8,988 nt of DNA from an uncultured Clostridia bacterium (GTDB lineage Bacteria; Bacillota; Clostridia; Christensenellales; UBA1242). Location: assembly GCA_934725745.1 (NCBI GenBank), contig CAKVCH010000014.1, positions 1 to 8,988 of the forward strand, in the 5' to 3' direction. How positions within the stretch are numbered: the first letter of the stretch is position 1; each line of letters starts with the position of its first letter. The notes beneath the pieces are model-generated. The model was not told the origin of the DNA. It saw only the letters and a list, made by a program, of their open reading frames with translations, and searched no databases. The position numbers and the translations under genes were made by a program. Below are positions 1 through 7,848 of the stretch, in pieces.

Positions 1-1697
1 TTCCACTTTTGACAACAGAAGCACCAATTGTTGCAACTGGTATGGAACATAAAATTGCGGTCGACTCTGGCGCTATGGTTCTTTGCAAAAAAGCAGGCTT
101 TGTAAGTTTTGTTTCGGGAACTGAAATTAGAGTTAAGAACGATGACGGCGAGACCGATGTTTATCAACTTATTAAATATGCAAAGACGAACCAAGATACT
201 TGTATCAACCAAAAACCAGCGGTTATCAAAAATCAAAGAGTTGAAGTTGGCGATACATTGGCAGACGGTTTCTCAACTAAGAATGGCGAACTTGCACTTG
301 GCAAGAATATGACCGTTGCTTATATGAACTGGGAAGGGTATAACTACGAAGACGCTATCTTGATTTCTGAAAGACTTGTTAGGGAAGATATTTATACATC
401 TATCACCTTAAAGGTTGAAGAAAGCAAGGCGCGTAGTACAAAACTCGGCGATGAAGAAATTACAAGAGATATTCCAAACCTTGGTGAAGACGCGTTGAAA
501 AACCTTGACGAAAACGGAATTGTTAGAGTCGGGGCGGAAGTTAGAACGGGCGACATCTTGGTTGGAAAAGTCACACCAAAAGGTGAAACTGAACTTACTC
601 CAGAAGAAAGACTCCTTCGTGCAATTTTCGGCGAAAAGGCAAGAGAAGTGAGAGATACATCTCTTCGTGTCCAACACGGGCGTGGCGGAATTGTCGTTGA
701 TGTTCAAGTCTTTACAAGAAAGAATAAGGACGAACTTGAACCTGGCGTTAACACAATGGTTAAAGTTTATGTCGCGCAAAAGAGAAAATTGTCCGTTGGG
801 GACAAAATGTCTGGGCGTCACGGAAACAAGGGTGTTGTATCTCGCGTTCTTCCACTCGCTGACCTTCCTTATATGGAAGATGGAACGCCTGTTGATGTAG
901 TTTTGAACCCACTTGGTATTCCAAGCCGTATGAATGTCGGGCAAGTCTTGGAAGTTTTGCTTGGAAAAGTTGCAAAAGTACTTGATTGGAAAGTTGCAAT
1001 TCCTGTCTTTGACTGCATCAAAGAGCAAGAGATTTTCCAACTTATGAAAGATAACAATATGAGTGAAGACGGAAAAATGGTCTTGTACGATGGTCGTACA
1101 GGCGAACCATTTGAAAACAGAGTCACCGTCGGAACAATGTATATGCTTAAACTTGACCACATGGTTGACAGTAAGATGCACGCAAGGTCGACAGGACCTT
1201 ACTCACTTGTTACACAACAACCTTTGGGCGGAAAAGCGATGTTTGGTGGACAAAGATTTGGTGAAATGGAAGTTTGGGCACTTGAAGCATATGGTGTTTC
1301 TCACCTTCTTCAAGAAATGCTCACAGTTAAGAGCGACGATGTTGTGGGAAGAAACAAGGCTTATGAAGCAATTGTTAAAGGTTTCCCAATCGCTGACCCT
1401 GGAATTCCAGAAAGTTTCAAGGTTATGATAAAAGAATTCCAAAGTTTGGGGCTTGATATTAAGATTTTGACCGAAGAAAACAAGGAAGTTTCAATTAGCG
1501 AACTAACAAACGACGAAAACGAACCAGCGCCATTTGTCACAAAACAAAAAGAGCCAACTCAAGACATTGAACTTGGTCTTGATAACGAAGTCACATCTTC
1601 GGATATTATTTCCGAACAAGATGCGTCTTCGTCGACTAGCGACAGCGATATGTTTGATGACTTTGATGAAGAATCGTTGTTTGACGATTTGGAATAA
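1..1697 (+). CDS. rpoB: RNA polymerase beta subunit, C-terminal part (5' end outside window)
   Basis: This is the C-terminal part of the beta subunit of DNA-directed RNA polymerase, which forms one side of the active-site cleft. The reading frame is open from nt 3 with no start of its own: nt 3-11 read Pro-Leu-Leu, continuing into the family motif that precedes '[18 protein letters not shown]', so the TTG at 9 is an internal Leu codon. About 564 residues are visible; by comparison with a roughly 1190-residue Gram-positive RpoB, about half the protein lies to the left. Landmarks are [10 protein letters not shown] (330-359), [12 protein letters not shown] (798-833, with lysines lining the active centre) and [17 protein letters not shown] (1245-1295, the C-terminal clamp anchor that packs on beta-prime). 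No lineage insertion is seen. A Ser/Asp/Glu-rich tail of about 65 residues follows the conserved core and ends in [13 protein letters not shown]. The rifampicin region is not in the window. Confidence 0.98.
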   Translation, partial: PLLTTEAPIVATGMEHKIAVDSGAMVLCKKAGFVSFVSGTEIRVKNDDGETDVYQLIKYAKTNQDTCINQKPAVIKNQRVEVGDTLADGFSTKNGELALGKNMTVAYMNWEGYNYEDAILISERLVREDIYTSITLKVEESKARSTKLGDEEITRDIPNLGEDALKNLDENGIVRVGAEVRTGDILVGKVTPKGETELTPEERLLRAIFGEKAREVRDTSLRVQHGRGGIVVDVQVFTRKNKDELEPGVNTMVKVYVAQKRKLSVGDKMSGRHGNKGVVSRVLPLADLPYMEDGTPVDVVLNPLGIPSRMNVGQVLEVLLGKVAKVLDWKVAIPVFDCIKEQEIFQLMKDNNMSEDGKMVLYDGRTGEPFENRVTVGTMYMLKLDHMVDSKMHARSTGPYSLVTQQPLGGKAMFGGQRFGEMEVWALEAYGVSHLLQEMLTVKSDDVVGRNKAYEAIVKGFPIADPGIPESFKVMIKEFQSLGLDIKILTEENKEVSISELTNDENEPAPFVTKQKEPTQDIELGLDNEVTSSDIISEQDASSSTSDSDMFDDFDEESLFDDLE

Positions 1698-1726
1698 GTT
1701 TTTCTATTAAAAACAAACAAACTTTA

Positions 1727-1788
1727 ACTTTTGGCAGACCATTTTGTGAAAAAATATGAGTTTTTATAGTAAAAAGGTCTTCCAAAGT
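1727..1788 (+). other. Hairpin in the rpoB-rpoC spacer
   Basis: An imperfect inverted repeat pairs 1730-1740 (TTTGGCAGACC) with 1776-1786 (GGTCTTCCAAA): two 5-bp blocks separated by one C/T mismatch, with two more pairs possible beyond a bulged T. The 35-nt AT-rich loop itself contains TTTTTA/TAAAAA (1761-1766 with 1770-1775) around TAG. There is no T-run after the right arm, so it is not a standard terminator. It could be an RNA processing or stabilising element between the two cistrons. The pairing is seen directly; the role is inferred. Confidence 0.4.
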
Positions 1789-1828
1789 GATTTTAAATCG
1801 ATAGAAAAAGCAAAATAAGGAGAATTTT

Positions 1829-4800
1829 ATGTTTGAACTAAACAATTTTGATTCTATGAGAATTGGTATCGCTTCGCCAGAAAAAATTAGGTCGTGGAGT
1901 TATGGGGAAGTTACCAAACCAGAGACAATCAACTATCGTACCTTGAAGCCAGAGAGAGACGGCCTTTTTTGCGAAAGGATTTTCGGGCCAAGGAAGAATT
2001 GGGAATGTTCTTGCGGAAAGTACAAGAGAATCAGATATAAAGGCGTCGTTTGCGACAAGTGTGGCGTTGAAGTTACACACTCGACAGTTAGGCGTGAGAG
2101 AATGGGGCACATTGAACTTGCTACCCCAGTTAGTCACATTTGGTTTTTTAGGGGGACTCCATCCCGTATTGGGACCATTCTTGACATCTCGCCAAAAGCG
2201 CTAGAACAAGTACTTTACTATGTTAATTACATCGTTATCGACCCTAAAAAGACACCATTTGTGTATAAACAAGTCATCACAGATAAAGAATATCGTGATG
2301 CGCTTGACGAATATGGTCAAGATTCCTTTAAGGCTGGAATGGGCGCAGAAGCAATTAAGACTTTGCTATCTCAAATCGACCTTGAAAAGGAATATAAAGA
2401 ACTTAGAGAAGTCATTAAGACTGCAAAAGGTCAAAAGAAATTAAAGGCTGTTAAGCACCTTGAAATCGTTGACGACTTTTTAAAGAGCGGGAATAAGCCA
2501 GAATGGATGATTATGGATGTTATTCCTGTCATTCCACCAGACCTTAGACCAATGGTCCAACTTGATGGCGGAAGATTTGCTACAAGTGACTTAAACGACC
2601 TATATAGAAGAGTTATCAATAGAAATAACCGTCTTAAAAAACTTATCGAACTTGGTGCACCAGATGTTATTATTCGTAACGAAAAGAGAATGCTCCAAGA
2701 AGCGGTCGACGCGCTTATCGAAAACGGAAAACGCGGTAAAGCAATTCAAGGACCAAAACAAAGAGATTTGAAGTCCTTAACTGCTATGCTCCGCGGAAAA
2801 CAAGGGCGTTTCCGTCAAAACTTGCTCGGGAAAAGAGTCGACTACTCAGGCCGTTCGGTTATTGTTGTCGGTCCTGAACTTAAAATTTATCAATGCGGTC
2901 TACCAAAAGAAATGGCTCTTGAACTTTTCAAGCCATTCATTATGCATAGACTTGTTGAAATGAACGACACTCATAACATCAAGACTGCAAAGAGAATTAT
3001 TGAAAGAGAAAAACCTATTGTTTGGGATGTTTTGGACGAAGTTATTAAGGACCACCCAGTCCTTTTAAACCGTGCTCCAACACTTCACAGACTTGGTATT
3101 CAAGCGTTTGAACCTGTCCTTTGCGAAGGAAGAGCGATTAAACTTCACCCACTTGTTTGTGTGGGCTTTAACGCTGACTTCGACGGCGACCAAATGCCTA
3201 TTCATGTTCCACTTTCACTTGAAGCGAGAGCGGAAGCGCGTATGATTATGCTCGCAAGCAACAATGTCTTAAAACCTGCTGACGGGCAACCTGTTATGAC
3301 ACCACAACAAGATATTGTTCTTGGATGTTATTACTTGACCGTTGATAAACCAAACGCTTTGAACGCGGGAAGTGTTTATAAAGATGAAGACGAAGCAATT
3401 ATGGCTTATCAAACTAAGAATCTTGAACTTCAAAGCAAAATTATCGTCAGACGCACGGTCGACTTTAATGGCGAAAAAATTACAGGAAAAGTTGAAACAA
3501 CTGTTGGTAGAATTTTGTTTAACCACTGCATTCCACAAAACATCGGCTTTATTGATAGGTCAAAGAGAGAAAATGCTTTGAGATATGAAGTCGAAGGAGC
3601 AGTTTCTAAAAAGGTTTTGGGACAAGTTGTTGCAAATACCTATAACAAATTGGGGCCTACTCCAACTGTTATTATGCTTGATAAGATTAAGGAACTAGGT
3701 TACAAGTATTCCACAATCGGCGCTCTTACTGTTAATGTTTACGATATGAGAGAACCACAAGAAAAGGCTCAACTTATCGCAGAAGCAGACGCAAAAGTGC
3801 TTGAAAACGAAAAGGCGTTTAGACGCGGACTTATTTCGTTTGATGAAAAGATTAACAAAAACATTACAATTTGGAATGAAACAACTGAAAAAGTCAAAGA
3901 CGCTGTTTTGAACAGTTTTGACGCGTTGAATCCAGTCAAAATGATGATTGCATCGGGTGCTCGTGGTAACCCTTCTCACGTTAACCAACTTTGCGGAATG
4001 CGTGGAATTATTGCAAGTACATCGGCTATTAAGATAGACATTCCTGTTAAATCTTGTTTTAGAACGGGACTTACTCCAATTGACTACTTCTTGTCATCTC
4101 GTGGTGGGCGTAAAGGTCTTGCTGATACTGCTCTTAAAACGGCTGACTCGGGTTATTTGACTCGTAGGCTTGTTGATGTCGCGCAAGAAGTTGTTGTTAC
4201 AGAAGACGACTGCTTCAAAAATCTTGGCGAAAAGACAAAAGGTCTTGTCGTCGGCGATATTATTGAAGATAAGACGGTTGTTGAAAAGTTGGAAGACAGA
4301 ATTTCTGGCCGTGTTGCAGTCAATGATGTTATTGATCCTAAGACAAAAGAAGTTATCGTAAAAGCAAACGAAATGATTTTGCCAGAGCAAGCAAAGGCTA
4401 TTGTCAATGCGGGAATTACGCAAGTTGAAATTAGAACTCTTCTTACTTGTAAAGCAAAACACGGCGTTTGTGCAAAATGCTACGGCAGAAATATGGCAAG
4501 CAACCAAATGGTTAGCATTGGTGAAGCGGTTGGTACTATCGCTGCTCAAAGTATCGGTGAACCTGGTACACAGCTTACAATGAGAACATTCCACACAGGT
4601 GGTGTTGCGGCTGCGGCTGATATTACAAAAGGTCTTCCTCGTGTTGAAGAAATTTTTGAAGCAAGAAGACCAAAAGGTGAAGCAATCATTAGTGAAGTCG
4701 CTGGAAAAGTTAAAGTTGAAGATAGTGGAGAAAGATATAAGATTACTATCCTTTCAAGTGAAGGCGATGTTGAATATATGACTCCACCAAAGAACAAGAC

Positions 4801-5425
4801 TGTTTTGGCTGTTAAAACTGGAGACAGCGTTGCTGTTGGACAAAGATTGACATCTGGTTCAATCTATCCAAATGACATTCTAAGAGTTATTGGTCTTCGT
4901 GGCGTTCAAGAATATCTATTGAGAGAAGTTTTGAGCGTTTATAGACTTCAAGATGTTCGTATTAACGCAAAACATGTCGAAATTATTATTCGTCAAATGC
5001 TTAGAAAGGTCAAAATTGAAGACCCAGGCGATTCTGAACTTTTGCCAGGTGCAATGCTTGAACTTCAAGAGTATGAAGAAATCAATAAGAACATTCTAAT
5101 GAATGGCGGGAAACCAGCAACGGCAAAGAGAGTTCTTCTTGGTATCACGAATGCGTCACTTGCTACTGAATCGTTCTTGTCAGCAGCGTCTTTCCAAGAG
5201 ACATCAAGAGTTTTGACAGAAGCGGCTGTAAAGGGCAAAGTTGATAAGCTACTTGGACTTAAAGAAAACATTATGATAGGTAAACTTATCCCAGCGGGTA
5301 CTGGAATGAAAGAGTATAAGGAAGCCTATCCAGAAGTATCAAAAACTTGGCTTGAACAAGAAGCGCAAAAACGCGAACAAGATAGACTAGAAAGAGAAAA
5401 AGCCGAAATGATGGCAAATGACTAG
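1829..5425 (+). CDS. rpoC: RNA polymerase beta-prime subunit (complete)
   Basis: This is the full beta-prime subunit, 1198 aa, which carries the catalytic magnesium site of RNA polymerase. The ATG is set by AAGGAG at 1817-1822, six bases upstream, and by the family-typical N-terminus. Domains in order: N-terminal zinc ribbon with C60, C62, C75, C78; rudder, lid and switch region (about 230-380, including [19 protein letters not shown]); the NADFDGD metal loop (448-454; D450, D452, D454 bind Mg); F-loop and bridge helix (about 735-785); second zinc site C795, C874, C881, C884; trigger loop with M918, R919 and the catalytic-region H922; and the omega-contacting [22 protein letters not shown] block near the C-terminus. 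All metal ligands are present. The size excludes the large insertion of proteobacterial enzymes. Two oddities are Pro-Ile after NADFDGDQM, where Ala-Val is usual, and a non-standard bridge-helix start (SSRGGRKG, usually STHGARKG). It follows rpoB by 131 nt and is probably co-transcribed with it. Confidence 0.99.
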   Translation: MFELNNFDSMRIGIASPEKIRSWSYGEVTKPETINYRTLKPERDGLFCERIFGPRKNWECSCGKYKRIRYKGVVCDKCGVEVTHSTVRRERMGHIELATPVSHIWFFRGTPSRIGTILDISPKALEQVLYYVNYIVIDPKKTPFVYKQVITDKEYRDALDEYGQDSFKAGMGAEAIKTLLSQIDLEKEYKELREVIKTAKGQKKLKAVKHLEIVDDFLKSGNKPEWMIMDVIPVIPPDLRPMVQLDGGRFATSDLNDLYRRVINRNNRLKKLIELGAPDVIIRNEKRMLQEAVDALIENGKRGKAIQGPKQRDLKSLTAMLRGKQGRFRQNLLGKRVDYSGRSVIVVGPELKIYQCGLPKEMALELFKPFIMHRLVEMNDTHNIKTAKRIIEREKPIVWDVLDEVIKDHPVLLNRAPTLHRLGIQAFEPVLCEGRAIKLHPLVCVGFNADFDGDQMPIHVPLSLEARAEARMIMLASNNVLKPADGQPVMTPQQDIVLGCYYLTVDKPNALNAGSVYKDEDEAIMAYQTKNLELQSKIIVRRTVDFNGEKITGKVETTVGRILFNHCIPQNIGFIDRSKRENALRYEVEGAVSKKVLGQVVANTYNKLGPTPTVIMLDKIKELGYKYSTIGALTVNVYDMREPQEKAQLIAEADAKVLENEKAFRRGLISFDEKINKNITIWNETTEKVKDAVLNSFDALNPVKMMIASGARGNPSHVNQLCGMRGIIASTSAIKIDIPVKSCFRTGLTPIDYFLSSRGGRKGLADTALKTADSGYLTRRLVDVAQEVVVTEDDCFKNLGEKTKGLVVGDIIEDKTVVEKLEDRISGRVAVNDVIDPKTKEVIVKANEMILPEQAKAIVNAGITQVEIRTLLTCKAKHGVCAKCYGRNMASNQMVSIGEAVGTIAAQSIGEPGTQLTMRTFHTGGVAAAADITKGLPRVEEIFEARRPKGEAIISEVAGKVKVEDSGERYKITILSSEGDVEYMTPPKNKTVLAVKTGDSVAVGQRLTSGSIYPNDILRVIGLRGVQEYLLREVLSVYRLQDVRINAKHVEIIIRQMLRKVKIEDPGDSELLPGAMLELQEYEEINKNILMNGGKPATAKRVLLGITNASLATESFLSAASFQETSRVLTEAAVKGKVDKLLGLKENIMIGKLIPAGTGMKEYKEAYPEVSKTWLEQEAQKREQDRLEREKAEMMAND

Positions 5426-5440
5426 TTTTAAATAAATTTT

Positions 5441-5483
5441 AAAAGACTCAATTTTTACTTTGTAAATTATTGGGTCTTTTTTT
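5441..5483 (+). terminator. Intrinsic terminator after rpoC
   Basis: AAAAGACTCAAT (5441-5452) pairs with ATTGGGTCTTTT (5469-5480), giving 12 bp with one G-T wobble. The loop continues as a second helix, TTTAC/GTAAA (5454-5458 with 5462-5466), so the stem is almost continuous. A run of seven T (5477-5483) overlaps the right arm. It starts 16 nt after the rpoC stop and closes the rpoBC unit. Confidence 0.9.
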
Positions 5484-5542
5484 GTTAATAATTTGTTTTT
5501 TTGGGGTGGTTCTTATTTGTTTTTTAGGGCAGAGATTTACTT

Positions 5543-5566
5543 CTAGCGGGGGAGTGGTAGGGCGCG
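5543..5566. repeat. GC-rich island, possible dispersed-repeat fragment
   Basis: A G-rich block (CTAGCGGGGGAGTGG, then TAGGGCGCG) stands out in an otherwise very AT-rich spacer between the rpoC terminator and the next promoter. No start codon, RBS or open frame accounts for it. Its look (CTAGCGGGGGAGTG) recalls dispersed intergenic elements seen in gut Clostridia, but that is recollection and no second copy lies in the window. Confidence 0.2.
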
Positions 5567-5593
5567 TTTTCTTTTAAATTCAACATTTTGTAA

Positions 5594-5608
5594 GGAATGT
5601 AAAATTCC
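5594..5608. promoter_or_regulatory. Short inverted repeat upstream of the -35 box
   Basis: GGAAT (5594-5598) and ATTCC (5604-5608) form a perfect 5-bp inverted repeat with a 5-nt spacer, ending three bases before the TTGACA at 5612. Its position suits an activator or repressor half-site pair, but a repeat this short occurs easily by chance. Confidence 0.2.
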
Positions 5609-5611
5609 CTA

Positions 5612-5640
5612 TTGACAAATGTACTAAATTGTGTTAGTAT
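5612..5640 (+). promoter_or_regulatory. Sigma-A type promoter of the 82-codon gene
   Basis: There is a consensus -35 TTGACA (5612-5617), a 17-bp spacer, and an extended -10 TGT-TAGTAT (5632-5640). A TATAAT at 5638-5643 overlaps but would need a 20-bp spacer, so the extended -10 is preferred. Transcription would begin near 5647, leaving a leader of about 34 nt with AAGGAG before the ATG at 5681. Confidence 0.8.
5622..5639. promoter_or_regulatory. Operator-like palindrome inside the promoter
   Basis: TACTAA (5622-5627) and TTAGTA (5634-5639) form a perfect 6-bp inverted repeat with a 6-nt spacer. The 18-bp element fills most of the space between the -35 and -10 boxes and overlaps the -10, the classic place for a dimeric repressor to block polymerase. 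I cannot assign it to a regulator family. Confidence 0.45.
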
Positions 5641-5680
5641 AATTGCGTAATAAAAATACAACACAAAAGGAGTATTTTTT

Positions 5681-5929
5681 ATGATAGTAAAAGATAAAAA
5701 CGGACTTAGTATTTTCGACGAAAGTGTGATGAACTTAGACATAATAAAAAAACATATTGCAGAGCATAAGCCTGCTCAAACTGTTGCGCAACGCGAGTTC
5801 GCGGAGCCAAAACAAATGGAAAGTTTTGAAGATGATTTTGGTCGTGTTTGCTACGGCGAATCAAAATGCGCTGATTTTGTTAACAACCTTTATCAAATGG
5901 GGCTTGGTGAACAAGATTTTGCGAGATAA
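5681..5929 (+). CDS. Small protein of unknown function, 82 aa
   Basis: I do not recognise this protein. It is a real gene by context: promoter upstream, AAGGAG (5667-5672) eight bases before the ATG, and an intrinsic terminator that starts eight bases after the stop. The product is soluble and has no signal peptide or membrane segment. Residues 1-30 look able to form a beta strand and then a helix (DIIKKHIAEH). Residues 31-50 are Pro/Gln/Glu-rich and probably flexible. A C-terminal part with FEDDFGRVCYGESKCADFVNNLY contains two cysteines, C57 and C63. Two cysteines alone are too few for a zinc site without partners such as H25 and H29, so metal or redox roles are open. Being alone between rpoC and the transporter, it has no operon partner that suggests a job. 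Its length, charge and solitary regulated unit would fit a small regulatory or stress protein, but that is inference only. Confidence 0.85.
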   Translation: MIVKDKNGLSIFDESVMNLDIIKKHIAEHKPAQTVAQREFAEPKQMESFEDDFGRVCYGESKCADFVNNLYQMGLGEQDFAR

Positions 5930-5936
5930 TTTTTAG

Positions 5937-5968
5937 TCTACGGAGAATTTTCTTCGTAGATTTTTTTT
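5937..5968 (+). terminator. Intrinsic terminator after the 82-codon gene
   Basis: TCTACGGAGA (5937-5946) pairs with TCTTCGTAGA (5951-5960): 10 bp with one G-T wobble around a 4-nt loop, followed directly by eight T (5961-5968). It insulates the small gene from the transporter-trpS unit downstream. Confidence 0.93.
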
Positions 5969-6025
5969 ATTAAGTCCTTTATATTAAACTTTGTTTATTT
6001 AAACTGTAAATGTGCTTGACAAAAT

Positions 6026-6032
6026 AAAGGGG
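6026..6032 (+). promoter_or_regulatory. Weak RBS for an alternative upstream start of the transporter
   Basis: AAAGGGG lies five bases before an in-frame ATG at 6038 that would add 38 residues to the transporter. It is a poor match compared with the AAGGAG sites of the other genes here, so this start is the second choice. Confidence 0.25.
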
Positions 6033-6116
6033 CTGAGATGTTGGTGCTTCTAATCGGCGCATTTGCAGTTAATGTTTATGATTTTAAAAAAATTCTATTT
6101 TGCGACATAAAAAATG

Positions 6117-6145
6117 TTGCTTTAAAAGGACAAATTTTATATAAT
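6117..6145 (+). promoter_or_regulatory. Candidate promoter of the transporter-trpS unit
   Basis: TTGCTT (6117-6122), a 17-bp spacer and a perfect TATAAT (6140-6145). The -35 matches consensus at only three positions. The predicted start of transcription, near 6152, coincides with the ATG chosen for the transporter, so the message would have little or no leader. If translation really begins at 6038, this match would lie inside the coding region and be fortuitous. Confidence 0.45.
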
Positions 6146-6151
6146 AGCATT

Positions 6152-7831
6152 ATGGATAAAAAAGAGTTTAATAGTAACTATTCTATGTCAAGGCAAAGTC
6201 CATTTAGGATTAAATGGTTCGGGCTTTTTGTTGCGATGTTTTGGGCGTTTTTTGCGGCGCTTGCTCTAAGTAACGTCGTTAGCCCTTATTTATCACAGAT
6301 AATAAACGGACTTTTGACAGGTATCACACCACTTCTTATAGGAATTATTATCGCGTTTATTTTCCATAGACTCGTTGATTTTACGGAAAATGTTATTTTA
6401 AAAAATGCTTTTAAAAATAGCCCTTTTAAGTTTGGAATCAAAAGAGCCATTTCAATTACTCTTGTTATGCTTATTTTGGTGGGCTTTATTGTTATTATTT
6501 TTGCTATACTTATTCCAAAAATTATCGCAATTGTACAAGAACTTACAACTGGTGGCGGGGACGGCTGGACGCAAATGGTTAACAATGTTATAAACGAAAT
6601 TTGCGCGCTTATCCAAAGGTGGTTTGGGGCGGAAGTCGACCAAACAAGCATTAGAAATTTACTTAAAACCCTTTTTGAAAGTTTGAAACAAACAATCGAT
6701 AATATTGGCGACCTTATGACCATTTCAATGAGTGTTGTGACGGGGGCGTTTAACTTCCTTATGGGGCTTTTACTATCCATTTTGATGCTCAAAGACAAGG
6801 AAAAAATCACAAAGTTTACGCGTCGTTTTGTGTACGCAAATTTCAAAAAAGAGCGTGCTGACGAACTTTGTGTTATGGCTAGAAACGCGAATAAAATTTT
6901 GTTTGATTATGTCATTTGTAAACTTATCGAGTTCTCGATTTTGTTTGTGTCGCTTGGAATAACATATTCCATTATGGGGCTCAAATTTACTTGGGAAAAC
7001 GCGCTTATTATTGGTATTTTCAACTTTATTCCTTATTTTGGTATCTATATTGGTTCGGTCCCAGCGGTCTTGCTTACTTTGATTTTCAACTCCGTCGACT
7101 CGGCGCTTTATATGATTTTAGCGACGGTTATTATTACGACCCTTGAATTTAACATCCTTATTCCTATTATAACTGGAAACAAGTTGAAAGTCAGTTCGCT
7201 TGTTATCGCGAGTTCAATCATTATAGGCGGGGCGATGTTTGGCATTTTGGGAATGCTTTTTGCGCCACCAATTGCGGCGATTATAAGCGTTATTGTGACT
7301 GGAAATATCGAACTTAAAGAAAACCATATGCGCTATGTTATGGAACTTAACGCTTCACGGGAAAAACAAATGGCGGAGCAAAAACATAATATGGAACTTC
7401 CGAGTGACAGCCGATTTGAAAAGACGACTAGTTCAAAACGCGTTTTGAAATCCAAAAAACAAGTGGAAAATTCAGTGAATGCGACTGTCTTAATCTCAAG
7501 TGTTGAAGGGTCAGAGCAAGAAAAGACGCCAAAAAAGAGAAGTAGAAAAGTTGAAATGGGCGTCGAAAATAGCCCTGAAACTCAAATAACCATTGACGAC
7601 TATGTAGTGCCTGAAGTTTTAACTACGCCAAAGCGCAAAAAAGTTGCTAAAAAAGATGCGGATAAACCTTTGGATAAAGAGCCAGCACAAAAAGAAGTAG
7701 AACAAAAAACGCCTAATAAACCTAAAACAAGGGCAAAAAGGGCGACTAAAAAAGAGTCAAATGACGACATTTTAGTAAATAGTACTGTCGAGACTGAAAA
7801 GAGCGAGACAGTTAACGAAGATAAAAATTAA
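6152..7831 (+). CDS. AI-2E family membrane transporter with basic C-terminal tail
   Basis: This is an AI-2E family (TqsA/PerM/YtvI-like) integral membrane protein. The family exports or conducts small solutes; members have been linked to autoinducer-2 and to sodium/proton exchange, so the substrate here is unknown. From the ATG at 6152 it has 559 residues. Hydrophobic segments lie at about 22-42, 55-72, 99-121, 192-213, 257-278, 284-310, 318-342 and 350-383. The soluble stretch 122-190 and the signature NFIPYFGIYIGSVPAV (291-306) are typical of the family. Family members usually end soon after the last segment; here about 170 extra residues follow (388-559), polar, low in complexity and lysine-rich, with three basic clusters. 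The start is uncertain: an in-frame ATG at 6038 has a weak AAAGGGG and would add 38 residues unlike family N-termini, while 6152 has no RBS but sits just after TATAAT. trpS follows 17 nt later, so they probably form an operon. Confidence 0.88.
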   Translation: MDKKEFNSNYSMSRQSPFRIKWFGLFVAMFWAFFAALALSNVVSPYLSQIINGLLTGITPLLIGIIIAFIFHRLVDFTENVILKNAFKNSPFKFGIKRAISITLVMLILVGFIVIIFAILIPKIIAIVQELTTGGGDGWTQMVNNVINEICALIQRWFGAEVDQTSIRNLLKTLFESLKQTIDNIGDLMTISMSVVTGAFNFLMGLLLSILMLKDKEKITKFTRRFVYANFKKERADELCVMARNANKILFDYVICKLIEFSILFVSLGITYSIMGLKFTWENALIIGIFNFIPYFGIYIGSVPAVLLTLIFNSVDSALYMILATVIITTLEFNILIPIITGNKLKVSSLVIASSIIIGGAMFGILGMLFAPPIAAIISVIVTGNIELKENHMRYVMELNASREKQMAEQKHNMELPSDSRFEKTTSSKRVLKSKKQVENSVNATVLISSVEGSEQEKTPKKRSRKVEMGVENSPETQITIDDYVVPEVLTTPKRKKVAKKDADKPLDKEPAQKEVEQKTPNKPKTRAKRATKKESNDDILVNSTVETEKSETVNEDKN

Positions 7832-7848
7832 AAAAAGGAGTGTAGAAT

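Noticed and set aside
408..1181. 257-codon open frame on the minus strand inside rpoB
   Set aside because: It lies opposite a highly conserved rpoB segment, has no RBS or promoter, and its composition is that of an antisense shadow.
4094..4594. 166-codon open frame on the minus strand inside rpoC
   Set aside because: It is antisense to the bridge helix, second zinc site and trigger loop of rpoC; the many Cys, Asn and Phe residues reflect complementary codons, not a real protein.
5524..5742. 72-codon minus-strand frame across the spacer upstream of the small gene
   Set aside because: It overlaps the promoter and start of a better supported + strand gene and has no RBS of its own.
6016..6060. 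TTGACA at 6016-6021 as a promoter, and GGGGCTGAGA at 6029-6038 as a TPP (THI-box) riboswitch
   Set aside because: No -10-like sequence lies 16-18 bases after the TTGACA, and the other conserved TPP riboswitch segments (the CCTGATCTGG-type block) are missing.
6286..6846. 186-codon minus-strand frame inside the transporter
   Set aside because: It is antisense to clear membrane segments of the AI-2E protein and lacks any expression signal.
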